In this document: piece by piece, positions 13,501 through 25,106 of the stretch
Numbering within the stretch: position 1 is the first letter of the stretch
Layout of the letters: the number at the start of each line of letters is the position of its first letter
Assembly: GCF_000208865.1 (NCBI RefSeq)
Contig: NC_018390.1
Coordinates: 1 to 64,000 of the forward strand
Source of the DNA: Neospora caninum Liverpool
Taxonomy: Eukaryota; Apicomplexa; Conoidasida; Eucoccidiorida; Sarcocystidae
Direction of reading: 5' to 3'
Length of the DNA: 64,000 bases
Translations under genes and position numbers: made by a program
The notes under the pieces: model-generated
The model's input: the letters and a program-made list of their open reading frames with translations, nothing else
What the model was told of the DNA's origin: nothing
Database searches by the model: none

Positions 13501-14477
13501 TGGCCATTTCTGGAGCGGTGTGGCCCATTCCTACTTTGTAGCAGCTTGAATTGCATGTTTTCGGTCCAGTAATAACGTTTTCTGCCTGCACAACGTCCGA
13601 ACCATTCTTGATCTTGAGTTCGCAATCGTGCGAGTCCGTATGATAGTTGAAATGTGTGCACGCGTTCTCCCTCGAGCACAACTTCTGGCAGGCAATTGCG
13701 TCCTTAACCCCTGTCTCGGTCCTGTATGTCCGCGCAATCGATTTCCAGTTGATAGGATGGAAGCATTTGAGCTGGTTCTCAGCTTCAGGGACCGCTACAC
13801 ATTCCTGGTTGCCATCAACAGTTCTGACACTGAAACCAGTGTTGCATAGGCATTCACGCTTGCCGAGGGCCGTCATTGAGCATTGGGTAAAGGATCTCGG
13901 CTCGCCGCAACCATTGTCACGGCACAGATCTGAATGAATTTGACACAGGACAGCGAGATTTTAGACCTGAAGAGGTGTTTAGGTGCTTAATGTAGGTCAT
14001 CTCTGCTTTTTTGCTGTTTCAAGGGGGGGTGGCGACACATCTTTGAAACCCGGTGTTTCCCACTCCGTAGTCCATGAGTCTATCTAGAACAAACACGCTT
14101 CATTCTGTGGAGGCGTGTGCGTGTTGACCCGAAGACAAAATGACGCACCACGCTTCTCGAGCACACATCCCTCAAACAAAGAAAGGACCCTTTCCGAGAT
14201 ACTTTGGCACTGACACGACGGGGCAGTCTATTCGAGAGCAGCTGACTTTCGGAAGTTTCACGAAAGCCCCCGAAGATAAAGAGGCGCAGCCTCGACCGCA
14301 ATAGATGCAAATTCTCCGTCCGAAGATCCGTTGCCTTAGCGTGTGCTTACCAGTGGGGACGCAGCCTTGCGCCGACGCGATGTACCGAAAACCGTCGGGG
14401 CAAGTCGGTTCAGCTGCTCCGGTGCGTGAGCCAAGGATGGCGAAGGCCACTGAAAGAGTGGCACTTCTCAGCTTCAT
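10541..14477 (-). CDS. Secreted EGF/PAN tandem-repeat protein, microneme-like (two exons)
   Basis: Two exons: 14351-14477 (phase 1 end) and 10541-13929, joined across a GT-AG intron with exact phase agreement, giving 1171 residues. Residues 1-21 form a signal peptide (MKLRSATLSVAFAILGS). A cysteine-rich EGF-like module follows at about 45-86. Five units of 177 residues begin near residue 98; each carries two PAN/apple-type modules (one starting CFHPINW, the other around CYKVG...HYFTFN) and a Gly/Glu/Ala linker. The units are near identical and alternate in type (A-B-A-B-A). An acidic Glu/Asp/Gly linker (about 985-1045) leads to a C-terminal domain of about 125 residues I do not recognise. No transmembrane segment or GPI signal is visible. 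PAN modules in coccidian micronemal proteins bind glycans or proteins, so a secreted adhesin is the natural inference. Codon use and splice sites look intact, unlike the flanking motor relics. Confidence 0.9.
11190..13845. repeat. Five tandem 531-bp coding repeats (PAN pairs)
   Basis: The sequence repeats with an exact 531-bp period five times inside the PAN gene. The first PAN module of every unit looks the same at protein level. Differences cluster in the second module and its tail, where units 1, 3 and 5 share one set (MGHTAP, KYSGDV) and units 2 and 4 another (VGHSAR, SSPSDV). Confidence 0.95.
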
Positions 14478-17400
14478 TTCGACGAAGAGTACGCTGAGAT
14501 TTCGAGATCTATAAAAAACAGTACCACACACGCGGTACTGCAACGCGTCCTTGTGCCTGGTCCCCGCGCCGCACCGCAGTCACCGGGATCACAAAGTGAT
14601 AGAAGGCTTGAATGTCACCGCTCAATATATCGGCGTGGGCGCTTTTTCATCCTGCCAAAATTGACGTTTCGCTACCCTAAGCTACAAGAGATCTGAGTCA
14701 CACTCCCTCAGTGTGCCCTGGGCGTGTGAGTTGAGCCCCTCATTGAAGATCTGTTCCGCTGTAGGAGGTACACACGGTGAAACACATGTTGGAAGCTAGC
14801 GCACGTATTAATGGAAGCAACAAGCATCCCAGGCAACATAAGAAGGAAGAAACCCTGCGCAGAAAACCAGCAACATTCGTTACCATATAAATTTATCAAG
14901 ACTTCTTTCGGAGGCACGCGGGGACGCCGTACAGGGGTCGTCGGATGGCACACAGTTCCGTTAGAGCTCGCTGGTTCGGTGGCGGTATAAACTTACCAGA
15001 GAAACATGCCGCACCCGCAGCACCCAGCAGGGTGTCAAGCAGATGGGAAAATAGAAAATGTGAGAGAGGCCGGACGAAACAGCATACGCCGGACCAAAAA
15101 GAATGCAGCCCAGAAACTGCAAGCAGCCGCCGTGACTGGCCAGGCAACGGGCACCGCGGTCGGGGAAGGCAGGCCGCTGGAGCACACGTCCCAGTCCCAA
15201 TTAACCTTTTATTGGCAATGGAATTGAAACAGTACAAGTGCCTCTTTACAAAGGGAGGCGATTCTAGGGAAAAGTGAGGAGAAAGGACGAGCACTGATGC
15301 GTTCAGTGACGCCAAAAGGGAAGACCATGTGACTGATGGCTACCTTAGGAAAAAACTTGTAGATAAAGCCACATCCCTCTGGTGGCCACCGGCGGAGACC
15401 GCTTCATACACGCGAACGTGTCACGCCCAGCCGTCAGATCGCTACTCGCAGCTAGCGGCACCACCACGCCACCAGCTACGATGCTTCGCTACCCGGATGC
15501 TCGAGCGGTCCGGATGTCCCACCGCTCCGGCACCAGATGAATCGCGCGGACACCCACCCGCTCCATGCCCGCGGGTGGTAAAAGAGGACTGCCAAATGCA
15601 GCCTATCATCATCCACGCGGGGTATTTGGTCGAGGGATATCGCTAGAGCACTCCCTGCCGCCATCGAAGTGCAGTGTGCGTCGGTCATTAAATTCCAAAC
15701 CACTGGCTGGCTTCCTGCTGAACCCTATGCGCTCATCGAACTGCGCGCGTTACAGCTTGCGAAGACAGTCAGGATCCTAGATTCGTGCTAAGAATACGTG
15801 CCGTACTGGCCGCACGTTCGTTAGGATACGTACACCAAGAATAAAGAAAAGGGTGCACTGAGTTGCGGCCTCTCGAGCTACAGAGGATCAAATCCTCTCT
15901 CTGTTGCATCACACATCGAATTCAGTGGCGCCTGCATTACGGGCCCATGTCCGCGTCCCTCCTCTGAGCGATGAAAACGATGGATCTCATCAATAATGAT
16001 CGAGAGACGCACTTAGTTGTTTCGCTGCTTTCTACGCGAGCAAACCTCGTCCTTTCTCTTCAAAGCATCGTGCGAAAGAAACTGCCCGCCTCTCCACCCC
16101 CTTCCTCCTTCCCCCCCCTGCTGCCGCAAGTCTAACCGAGGACACAGTAGCATGGCCAGGATTATTGTAGTGGACTACGAGGAAACAGAAATGGGGAATT
16201 TGTGCGGCTCTCGCTTGAAAAATGAAACATTGCCAGTCAGTGCATGTTGTTCCTCCGTCTTACGCTCTATCCGACGTGTCTGCTCGCTTGTGGGGTGTCG
16301 AGTCCGACTGCACACCGTAGCTCCAGCTGTCACTGTCGAGATGTTTTATTCCACGTGGGAAAATGAAGGATCGTACCGAGCTAAATGGGTTGTTATGGCC
16401 CACCCGTTCTGCTCTGCCTTCAACGCATCATCGCAAACTGTCTGTAGAAAAGGTACTACTAGCGGATCAGCGGAGTGCACATCTAGGGCACACGTCGTTC
16501 GTGGAAAGTAAATTACGCATGGTGCCCGAGGAATGTCCCCGCAACGGTGAAGGGTCTATTGGGAACCCGGGAACGACCCAGCGGGAGCGGGACACAGAAA
16601 CAACCTTAAACCACCAGCGGTGCGAACCACCCAACTTGGTCTCTTCGTCTTCTTTGTGTTTAGGAGAAAGGTGAGCTGCCCTTGTCGAAGTTGGTACCCG
16701 CACTCTGTGTGTGCGGAGGTACAACAGCGCGGATTCAGTCAAGTTCATACAGGAACTGTCGTGGCCTTGATGTCCCCCCACATTGGTACTAAGTTTACGT
16801 GTTTCCGCGGAGTGTAAGCTAGAACTGTAGGTGCTGTTTCAGACTGACTAGCTATGGCTACCGCACAATGCATGTAGCGGGTTGTTCATGGTCACCAATT
16901 TTTGTCCACTAGAAGATCAGAGTCAACACGTTAGCCGCTGTGGTCATACAGTCAGTTGACCACAACCTGCCCGCGCACCTCTACAAGGAAGTCGGCGGAA
17001 TGTTAGTCAAACAACAAACATAGTCTGCTTAAGTCTGATGAGCCAGTGTTGGCGTGAAAACGAACCTTGAGGTATATCACATATTCCAGGTAAGTTTTTA
17101 AATGTTGTTCGTGGACACTGCTTCCCAAATACAGAGTGGAACCGTGAGATGTTTTACGATGTGTACCGTAGTATTGATACATGGTAATGTCATTGCGCTT
17201 GTGTACCTCCTCAGGGAAGGCAAATCATAAGGTATAATACGAATTGCCTTCCTCGGAGGACCTCGAGATAAAGGAAGTGCAAGATATTTTATTGATAGCT
17301 GATGTTGAAGAGGAAAGACCACTGATAATGCCGGAAGGGCGAAATTCTCTTACGGGCTCCTGCAGCCCACGCACCTCACCTTCGAGACTGGGAGTGCTAG

Positions 17401-18300
17401 TCGACCTTGGCGGAGGTCGTAATGGCCAGAGAAAGAATGGAACAGCCCCTCATTCTCTCACTTTTCTTCCTATCACAAAACTTGGTGTTTCCTGCTGTGA
17501 AAAGGCACTTCGTGGCAGAGCGGTCTCATCAGTGTCAAAGCCATTATCTGCACGCGTTCCACGCTGTCGTTTCAGTGTAGCCGAGTATGTCCTCCAGTTA
17601 GCTTCCTGATTTCCAGCCAAGCATGTACAAGGAACAACGGTCTTTTCAACTGACTGGTCGCACTACCAGACAAGACCATTCATAGTTTCCAGCAGGCAAA
17701 GAGGCTTGGGCTAGCGGGTGATGGGGTGGAAGAGTGCAGTACGCTTGTGTTTGTTGCAGCGAGCCTGATAGAGAGAAGAAAACGCGGAGAGTCGCTAAGG
17801 AGGATAACGCTCTTGAGATGTAGATGACGCAAGAACACCTTCGTGGCTGAGGTTTTTTCATATCAGTGGATGACGGGAGACTACGCAGGACATGCAACGT
17901 CTCCCCGCCACGTCTCTGACCCCGAGTGGATGGATGTGCTTCGTCCACGCCTGTGGTTAAAAATCTGTTTTGGAGTACCACTCCAATGGTTCATTCCTTA
18001 ATCTTGCATGGAATCCCAGCCAAACGCGAGGCCCCAGGCTCGGCCGACACGGAACCGTTACAACCTCGACGCACGCTCTACATGTCGAGGCGATCTTCTG
18101 TCATTTGACATGCAGAAGACTCGTCTGTACACCTGTGACCCCTAGACATCATCGTTTGTGCCACTGGAACCCAGACGTGCGGGTGTGCATCTTTTTCTGT
18201 GTCCACTCATGCACTCACCTTCACGGACACAAGTGTCTTTTCGCGTTTTCGTCCGATGTAGGCGGGAGAAAACAGAAAAGGGACTCTTGGATGTGCTTGC
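14478..18300. other. No gene recognised
   Basis: Upstream flank of the PAN gene and the stretch before the kinesin relic. Several open frames exist on both strands (for example about 14900-15300 and 17244-17609, +), but none shows a known family, a repeated motif or a convincing exon chain. Promoter sequence for the minus-strand PAN gene should lie just right of 14478; no clear motif was seen. Confidence 0.5.
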
Positions 18301-18330
18301 AATTTCTTTCCACCCGACGCGTGCTTCATT

Positions 18331-20400
18331 AAGCTCGTGGTCGCACTGGAGAATGACAAGGAGGTAGTTGTTCGGGGTAAGCTTGCATGGTGGAACAGCG
18401 TCAGCGCCCCGCCTCCGGCGCCTCTAGTCTCGACAGTGAAAAGGCTCCTAATCGCTCTCCAGAATGTGTCGCCATGCACCGCTCTCCAGCACTCCAGTTG
18501 CCTTCACAGACTCAACAAAAACCGGCGAGCCAAAGAAGACGGCACTGCGCCGAAAGAATCCCGAGTTTCGGCGCGCAGGTGAAATGGACGTGGAGGACGT
18601 TTCAGAAAGACAGCAAGACTAAACGATGCCCACACATGAAACGACCACATGACACGCTTTCAGATTCATTTCCTACTGGAGCGTGGCGCTACGTGTATGC
18701 GTTTCATAGTTATACGCGGTCTATGAGTGTATGTACACCATCGACGTTGAAAATCAGGTGCATACGTCCAGCCAACAGTTATGACCATTTCTCCGTGTAT
18801 ATCTATATATGCGAGTTTTGGCGAAGCTAGTCCTTTTCGTGAAGTAAACTGGTTTGCATCTCACGATTTTGCCTCAGACTTGCAGGTGGAGCGAGGTCGC
18901 CACGACGATGTGCTGTTGTCGAAGATGATCGAGGGCATTGAACTCCGAAAGATCATTTCCTCTTGTCATTGCCGGTTGTTTCTTCCTTGCTGACTAGCGG
19001 CTCTCTTCTTTTATACTTCTGTGCATGTCTTAGGCTGTCGGGTTCCGTTTTCCAACACGTATATGTGGATTCAAGTGTATATGAAGAGCTATGGCTAAGG
19101 TGCGCGTAGAGATGTCTCTGTCGCTCTTTTTCGTTATCTGCGTCAACATGTATTTTTCGGAGATGTGAATGGGTGGATACTCACTTTGAATGGGAAAAGA
19201 CGCTTCTTCGAAAGCGTGTTGTTTTGTACGCTCCAGGTGCGAATTCCGTGAACGATGAATCCTCACGGTCCCACGCAGTTGTCCAAGTTCTTCTCAGGAA
19301 GAGAAATTCCGGCGATCCGTGCGGTAAGGGAGAAACAGAAAACAACGGAGCTGTCGTAGACTTCCAGCTTTTCTTCCCCTCGAGTATTGTTGCCTCGCAC
19401 TCTTTCTCATCCTCTTTTGTTCCTCATCATCTTTGTTTCTCTGTCGCTTTGCGGTGTCTGTGTTCCAGCCTCTTGTCGCCCTTCTCTGCCTTGCCGCTGT
19501 GTCGTGTTCTCTTTTCTTCCCACTCTTCTTTCGGCCTCAGGCTGTCTGTTGTCTACTCCCTGCATCGCGCACCTCTGCCCTTCGCCGAGGATTCCACCGT
19601 CTCGACTTGCCGCGCTCTTTCCAGGTCGCATCGCCTTCATCGACTTGGCGGGGAGCGAGCGTGGCGCAGACACTCTCCAGCACAGCAGGCAAACCCACCA
19701 AAATGGCGCAGGCATCCAAGGCATCAACCGCTCGCTCCTCGCTTTGAAGTAGTGCACCCGCGCGATGGCTCAAGACAAAGGACACATTCCCTTCAGAGAC
19801 AGCGAACTGACCAAGGTAGCGCACTGTCCCGACGACATGCGTGCTCTCTGAGCGGGGAGCAGACGTCGCAGCACACAGCGATTCGATGCGGGATTCGAAC
19901 GAGACCCCGTGTCGCGGAGCTGTGGTGAAGAATTATGGTTCCCAAACTGACAAAAACTCGCTCAACACGGCATATAAACACCACATTCACAAATACACAC
20001 AAACATGTATGTATATATATGCACACCGACTCCACGCAAGGATGTGGACATATCCCCGTATAGATGTGCAGCTTAGAGAATGCGGAAAAGTGAGGACCGG
20101 CGCATTTAGTCTTTCACGCCTACAGCGCTCCATTCCTGTAGATCGACATCTGCCTGTGACAGGGTATCCGACCGCAGGTGCGCGTTTTCCTTCGCTTCGT
20201 TTGCATGCTGTGTTGGGCGATGCGCGTGCGGGCTGTGGATGTGTTTTTGTGCAGGTTCTTCGAGAGGTTTTTGTTTGGTTGCAGCAGCCGTAGCGTCATG
20301 ATCGCCACGGTTTCGTCATCGACGTCGTACTGCTAGGAGACGCTGAACACCCTCGGTACAACTCGCGCGTGAAGAACTTTGGCCAGGTCCCTCCCTCAGC
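18331..20400 (+). pseudogene. Decayed kinesin-13-like motor gene fragment
   Basis: Blocks matching the distal half of a kinesin motor domain occur in order on the + strand. They are about 18331-18377 (ALENDKEVVVRG), about 18886-18955 (DDVLLSKMIEGIELRK), about 19235-19325 (NSVNDESSRSHAVVQV, switch I), 19625-19818 ([15 protein letters not shown], switch II, then GHIPFRDSELTK) and about 20294-20390 (VMIATVSSS, then NFGQ after a frame change). The ERGADT signature favours kinesin-13. Stops interrupt the homology at 19750 (tag) and 20334 (tag), and one base is missing near 20352, where the expected LRY lies. The nucleotide-binding P-loop half was not found upstream. An open frame to 21285 may hold C-terminal debris: a block beginning LEHVRAELL at about 21010 has a stop at 21036. 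A non-functional relic is the best reading. Confidence 0.82.
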
Positions 20401-21255
20401 GACCGCAGTCGTTCCAGCGTCCTTGGCTTCACTGCCCCCAGGACCGTCAAGCAGCGCGGACTGCGCGACCTCGGGCTTGCTTATAGTCGACCGATTTCGT
20501 CTACCGCGGCCCGGTCGGGGTGCGCGTCTCTGCCGTGCGTGCAGCCTTCAGGTAAAAGTCCTGGGGGGGTTTCAGATTCCCGAAGCCCGCCTGATGCCCA
20601 GGGACACTCTTCGGAGATCGCGCAATGGGGCGCAGGGTCTGTGTCTCTGACTCCACACCTGGAGACCACGGCACTGTCGCCCCTCGCGCCGTGCTCGCCC
20701 TCGCGGGAGTCGCTGCATTTTAAGCGGGTGGTTGCAGAGAAGAGCGCACGAAGCATAGCCGAAGGAAAGGGCGCCGTGAGAGCCGGGAGCGTGTCTGGGC
20801 CTCGTGGGGACGCGCGCGCAAGCTTTCCACCTCGTTCTCGCGGGTCCCAGCTGCAGCCTGAGGTGGCGACGTCCAGCTCGGAGACGGAGCCGTCTCGCGA
20901 GGAAGACGAGTCCGCTGCGTCGGAAGACGCGCGAGATGAGACAGATCCCCACGTGAAGGCGATCCATCTCGCGCCAGGGCTCCGCGACCGGAGCAATTTT
21001 TTTTTCAGCTGGAGCACGTGCGCGCCGAGCTCTTGTGAGAGACTCTCGAGCTGCGGAAGCGCCCAGCCGAGCGACAAGAGACGAGGGTCCTCGCGTCACG
21101 CCGACCGGGGCCTCGCGGCCAGCTGCGGCAGAGGTGCGGCTGTACGGGCTCAGGTTGCAGGAATCAGCGAACAGTTTCGGAATTCGCCAGACTATGATAT
21201 CGAGGACGGGCAGACGGAGACAGCGTCCCGGGCCTCGCGACCAACCTCGACGAAG

Positions 21256-21460
21256 AACCCTAAATCCTTAAACCCAAAACCCTAAACAACCCTTAACCCT
21301 AAACTAAACCCTCAAACCCTAAGCTAAACTCTAAACCCTAACCAAAACCTTAAACCCTGAAAATCCTAACCCTAACACTAAAACCCTTAACCCTAAAACC
21401 CTAAACCCCCCTAAACCATAAACCCTAGAAACCCTAAAAACCCCAACCTTCAACCCTAAC
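21256..21460. repeat. Interstitial degenerate telomere tract
   Basis: About 205 bp of imperfect CCCTAAA-like units (CCCTTAA, CCCTCAA, CCCTGAA and others) in the same orientation as the terminal telomere, 20 kb inside the chromosome and directly after the kinesin debris. Confidence 0.9.
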
Positions 21461-21465
21461 CGGCC

Positions 21466-21522
21466 AGTAAGGTGGGGACTGAAGGAGCTTCTCCCTATCC
21501 CAGGGCACTCCGGTAGAATTGA
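21466..21522 (+). repeat. 57-bp dispersed repeat, copy 1
   Basis: Abuts the interstitial telomere tract. By hand alignment it matches 22639-22695 at about 48 of 57 positions with no gaps. The shared core GAAGGAGCTTCTCCCTA includes a small GGAG-CTT-CTCC hairpin. Flanking sequences are unrelated. Confidence 0.8.
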
Positions 21523-22638
21523 CACACAGCCTTTATTGGTATTTTGGTGGAAATATCTTGCTTGGCCACCTAAGGATGCAGCAGTGGCGGCTAGAGTTTC
21601 ATAGTGGACTGCGTCGTACGCGTTCATTGCGACAACCGAAATGCGCGATCATGGCAGACAAGAATGGAGTGCAGTTCACAAACAGCACATGCTTCTGAAA
21701 CACATGAAACAAGCTAGCACTACCTAGAACATTAGACGAATGCGATGATAGTTATGAAATTTCTCGTATGGTGAAACCGCTTTGCAGGCCCAATGGCTGC
21801 TCTGTGAGATTGTGCATTTCCTCCAGGAACCGACAGCTGAATTTCTAGAGTACCATAACTTTGACGGCGAAGCGCAGACCAAGCTCATATTAGCGGAAAG
21901 CGGGATACGCTGCTCGGGCGCCATACACGGTGGCGTGAGGCGAGGACAAAAAGATGCAGAACATCTGCCAGCAGGTAGAAGCCGAACCGAATCCATGCAT
22001 AGACGCAGAGTCGATTTGGCTGTTATTGGAGGCTTGTCGGCGCAGGAACGCACCTCAAACGGCGAGGATTTCAACAGAGAATAGGAGAAAGAATGTCTTA
22101 CCTCCTAGCCTCACATGAGAAGCCCACCGCTGTGAACCGATGAATACGGACGACTTCCGCGTCCAAAACAGTTATGCGTCTTGTTTCTTCGACTCCCTCG
22201 GAGTGTTTGGCTTCCACAGCCTGTTCCGGGGTGGTTGTTCATGACTTGTTCCACAACGCCTCACATCATCGTGTCTCATGCTCGAATTGACACTTCGATT
22301 TTTCTCTAGCAAGAAAACCCCACTGCAATTAAGCGGTGCGCGAGCTCCAAAAAGAGCCGGCCACGAAGGAGCAGCAGCGTCGCTCGCTCTCATGTCATCG
22401 TGGCCGAAACCAAAGGGGAACGGGGACCCACACCTGTCTCGGATGTTTCCTTACGCTACAGCTTGTGGTATTAGGTCCCAACGATCGTCGCCTCGTCGCC
22501 AGGCCGGGAAACCGTACGGCAAATTGTACGACGCAACCAGCTATGGCAGGGAAAGCACCGCGAACTCGCCAGCGACATACTGGCGTACTGCCAGCGCAAA
22601 TGCTGCGTACTGGAATCTGCAAGGATACGCGAGCCGCT

Positions 22639-22695
22639 ACTAAGGTGAGAATAGAAGGAGCTTCTCCCTAGCCCGGGGCAGTCCGGTGGAATTGA
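22639..22695 (+). repeat. 57-bp dispersed repeat, copy 2
   Basis: Second copy, same orientation, about 1.17 kb from the first. No gene is recognised around either copy; 21523-22638 and 22696-23660 show only unassignable open frames. Confidence 0.8.
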
Positions 22696-23672
22696 TGGTT
22701 GTCGGCGTGTACCACGCAGGGGAGAAACAAGTACGGACGTTGGGTGTCGCGACGCTACCCTGGCGTCCTGCCATTCTAAAGCCGAACAACTTGCTCCCAT
22801 GTGTGGCTCCGGGGTTATGGTCCTCTGGCGTCTGGCAGAAATAATCTGAGTTTATTGCTTTGGTATCCATGTGTACGCCGAGCTCGCATTGCCCCACGCG
22901 TTGTGCCACCGTGCAACGTTTTCAAGTCGCGGCTGTGGGCCACAAGCTCGTGGAACGCTTTAATTTCAAATGAGTCGATGTGTGGCAGTTCTACTGCTAT
23001 GATATAGCACCTGGCGTCCCCCCCCCCGTAGTCTGTTTGCTTTTTGCCCCTGAAATGCTGCTACGAGGCACTAAAAGAACACAACCAGATGAACAAATTT
23101 CAGCCCGCGGGCCGTTGCACACAACAGAAGTCTCCGCGAACCATGGGCAACGCGAAAGAAGGGGACTACATCATTCAAAGATTGATATGTTTTCCCTTGA
23201 AATGAAGACATCTCCTCGAAGGCCAACCTTCCGAAAGCGTCTCTCGCCGCGATCACACCGTGCTCATAAAGGTAAAAGGAAGTGAAGTGAGGTACATTCC
23301 CGTTTCCTCACCTTTTTTCCTGTCTCAGCTGTTCGCGTCCGCCATGCGCATGCAGTGCCCTACGGAGTCAACGACGCCACACCACCCCCAGCCCCCTCTC
23401 TCTCACGTTGCACGCGATGTCGATAGCTTCCGTCCTAGTCGAGGTCATCGTTGATTCTTTCCCTTGTTGTGCAACTCTTTTCACACGCTGCTTGATTCGC
23501 TTTGGGGCACTGAGTGGGAACGATTGCTTTCACTGATCACGTGCACCACTACATGCACAGCAGCCGGTCCATGTAGTCGTGACTCGTCTGCACCGGTTTC
23601 CGCGTCATTCTTTGCATATCTCGTTGGAGACAAGGCATACAAACGAACTCTTTGCAGTCCAATCTCGAAACG

Positions 23673-25106
23673 ATGGAAATGGCTATCGAAGGTAGTCACG
23701 AAATACCTTCCAGAACCGCCCCGGCAGCGGATTCGACCATTGCCCATCAAGATGAGCGTTCTGTATCCAAAGGTCCCGATATCTGGGCAGAACAAGTCAA
23801 AATGCGTAGCAGCGAATGCTCATCTCTGGTGGTGGTAGTTGGCGCGCAGTGGGGCGACGAAGGGAAGGGCAAGCTAGTTGACATCCTTTCCGCCCGGGCT
23901 GACGTCTGTGCCCGATTCAACGGTGGACACAACGCTGGTCATACTCTGGAAGTTGACGGAGTCAGATACGGCATGCATCTTCTTCCGTGTGGAATTTTCC
24001 ATACGCGTACCGTCGGTGTTATTGGAAATGGAGTAGTGATACATTTGAAGTCTTTGATTGCAGAACTGGAGCAGATCCAGACGATCCACCCTGATGCACT
24101 TAATCGCTTGCTGATTTCATCTCGTGCTCATCTACTTTTCGACATTCACCAGAAGATCGATGGCCTGCAGGAGGAAGCGAAGGCAAAGGTTGGCGATGCG
24201 ATTGGCACTACACGCCGAGGAATAGGTCCTTGCTATGCAACGAAGGCATTACGTACTGGTGTTCGGGTGGGTGACCTCCTGAATTTCGAAGTTTTTGAGA
24301 TGAAGTACACTCGATTGGTTCAAGAGCTGAAAGAACGGTACCGCCTTGACTTTGATGAAAGGGAAGAGCTCGAACGACATAGGCATTACGCCAACATTTT
24401 CGGTGAAAGAATCACTGATACCGTTTCGTTTATGCGTAAATGCGTAAGCGAGCGGAAGAGGGTTCTGGTTGAAGGCGCGAACGCGACACTGTTAGACTTG
24501 GATTTCGGTACTTATCCATATGTGACATCGTCCAGCACAACTGTTGGTGGAGTGTGCACAGGACTTGGCGTCCCTCCTCGTTTCATCGGCATTTCTATTG
24601 GAGTCGTGAAAGCTTATACAACGCGTGTCGGAGAAGGGCCGTTCCCTACAGAGCTTACTGATGCAACGGGTCTACATTTACGTGAAAAAGGAGGCGAATA
24701 TGGTACAACGACCGGGCGGCCCAGACGATGTGGGTGGATAGATATTCCTGCACTCGTGTATACTGCCCAAATCAATTGCTTTGACTGCGTAAATTTGACA
24801 AAGTTGGATGTTCTGAGCGGGTTGAAAGAGCTCAAGATTTGCATCGCATACAAGAACAAAGAGACATCAACCATCATGCCCCCAGGCGAGTTCCCTTGCA
24901 GTGCCGAGGAGTTTAGCTTGGTGGAGCCTGTGTATGAATCGATGTCCGGATGGGACGGTAGTCTGGAACTGTGCAGGACATCGGCGGATCTGCCGGAGGC
25001 GGCCCAAGCATACGTACGGAGGCTTGAGCAGCTTTTGTGTGTACAATGTCGGTGGATAGGCGTGGGCCCAGGTCGCGACGATACCATCGAGGTGCCCGTT
25101 GCGTGA
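23673..25106 (+). CDS. ADSS: Adenylosuccinate synthetase
   Basis: Catalyses GTP-dependent formation of adenylosuccinate from IMP and aspartate, the first committed step to AMP; important in apicomplexans, which salvage purines rather than make them. One uninterrupted frame of 477 residues from the ATG at 23673. A cytosolic enzyme is expected, and the roughly 50-residue N-terminal extension has no clear targeting signal. Family motifs are present in order: the GAQWGDEGKGK phosphate loop, NGGHNAGHT, GTTRRGIGPCY, EGANATLLD followed by FGTYPYVTSS, RVGEGPFPTEL, TTGRPRRCGW and NLTKLDVLSG. Length is slightly above the usual 430-460 because of the extension. A start at the second in-frame ATG (23679) or at the ATG just before SSLVVVVGAQWG (about 23802) is possible. 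A TTTGCAG just upstream could be an acceptor, so a 5' non-coding exon may exist. Confidence 0.96.
   Translation: MEMAIEGSHEIPSRTAPAADSTIAHQDERSVSKGPDIWAEQVKMRSSECSSLVVVVGAQWGDEGKGKLVDILSARADVCARFNGGHNAGHTLEVDGVRYGMHLLPCGIFHTRTVGVIGNGVVIHLKSLIAELEQIQTIHPDALNRLLISSRAHLLFDIHQKIDGLQEEAKAKVGDAIGTTRRGIGPCYATKALRTGVRVGDLLNFEVFEMKYTRLVQELKERYRLDFDEREELERHRHYANIFGERITDTVSFMRKCVSERKRVLVEGANATLLDLDFGTYPYVTSSSTTVGGVCTGLGVPPRFIGISIGVVKAYTTRVGEGPFPTELTDATGLHLREKGGEYGTTTGRPRRCGWIDIPALVYTAQINCFDCVNLTKLDVLSGLKELKICIAYKNKETSTIMPPGEFPCSAEEFSLVEPVYESMSGWDGSLELCRTSADLPEAAQAYVRRLEQLLCVQCRWIGVGPGRDDTIEVPVA

Noticed and set aside
11190..13679. Repeated open frames of 66-121 codons on both strands with 531-bp spacing
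   Set aside because: They are shadows of the tandem PAN repeats in other frames; the long frame with signal peptide and cysteine pattern explains the region.
15840..15915. tRNA-like arm (AGAGG-ATCAAAT-CCTCT) near 15880
   Set aside because: No matching acceptor stem, D arm or anticodon arm could be formed upstream.
20539..21285. 248-codon open frame on the + strand as an independent gene
   Set aside because: GC-rich sequence with long frames on both strands, running straight into the telomere-like repeat; better seen as debris after the kinesin relic.
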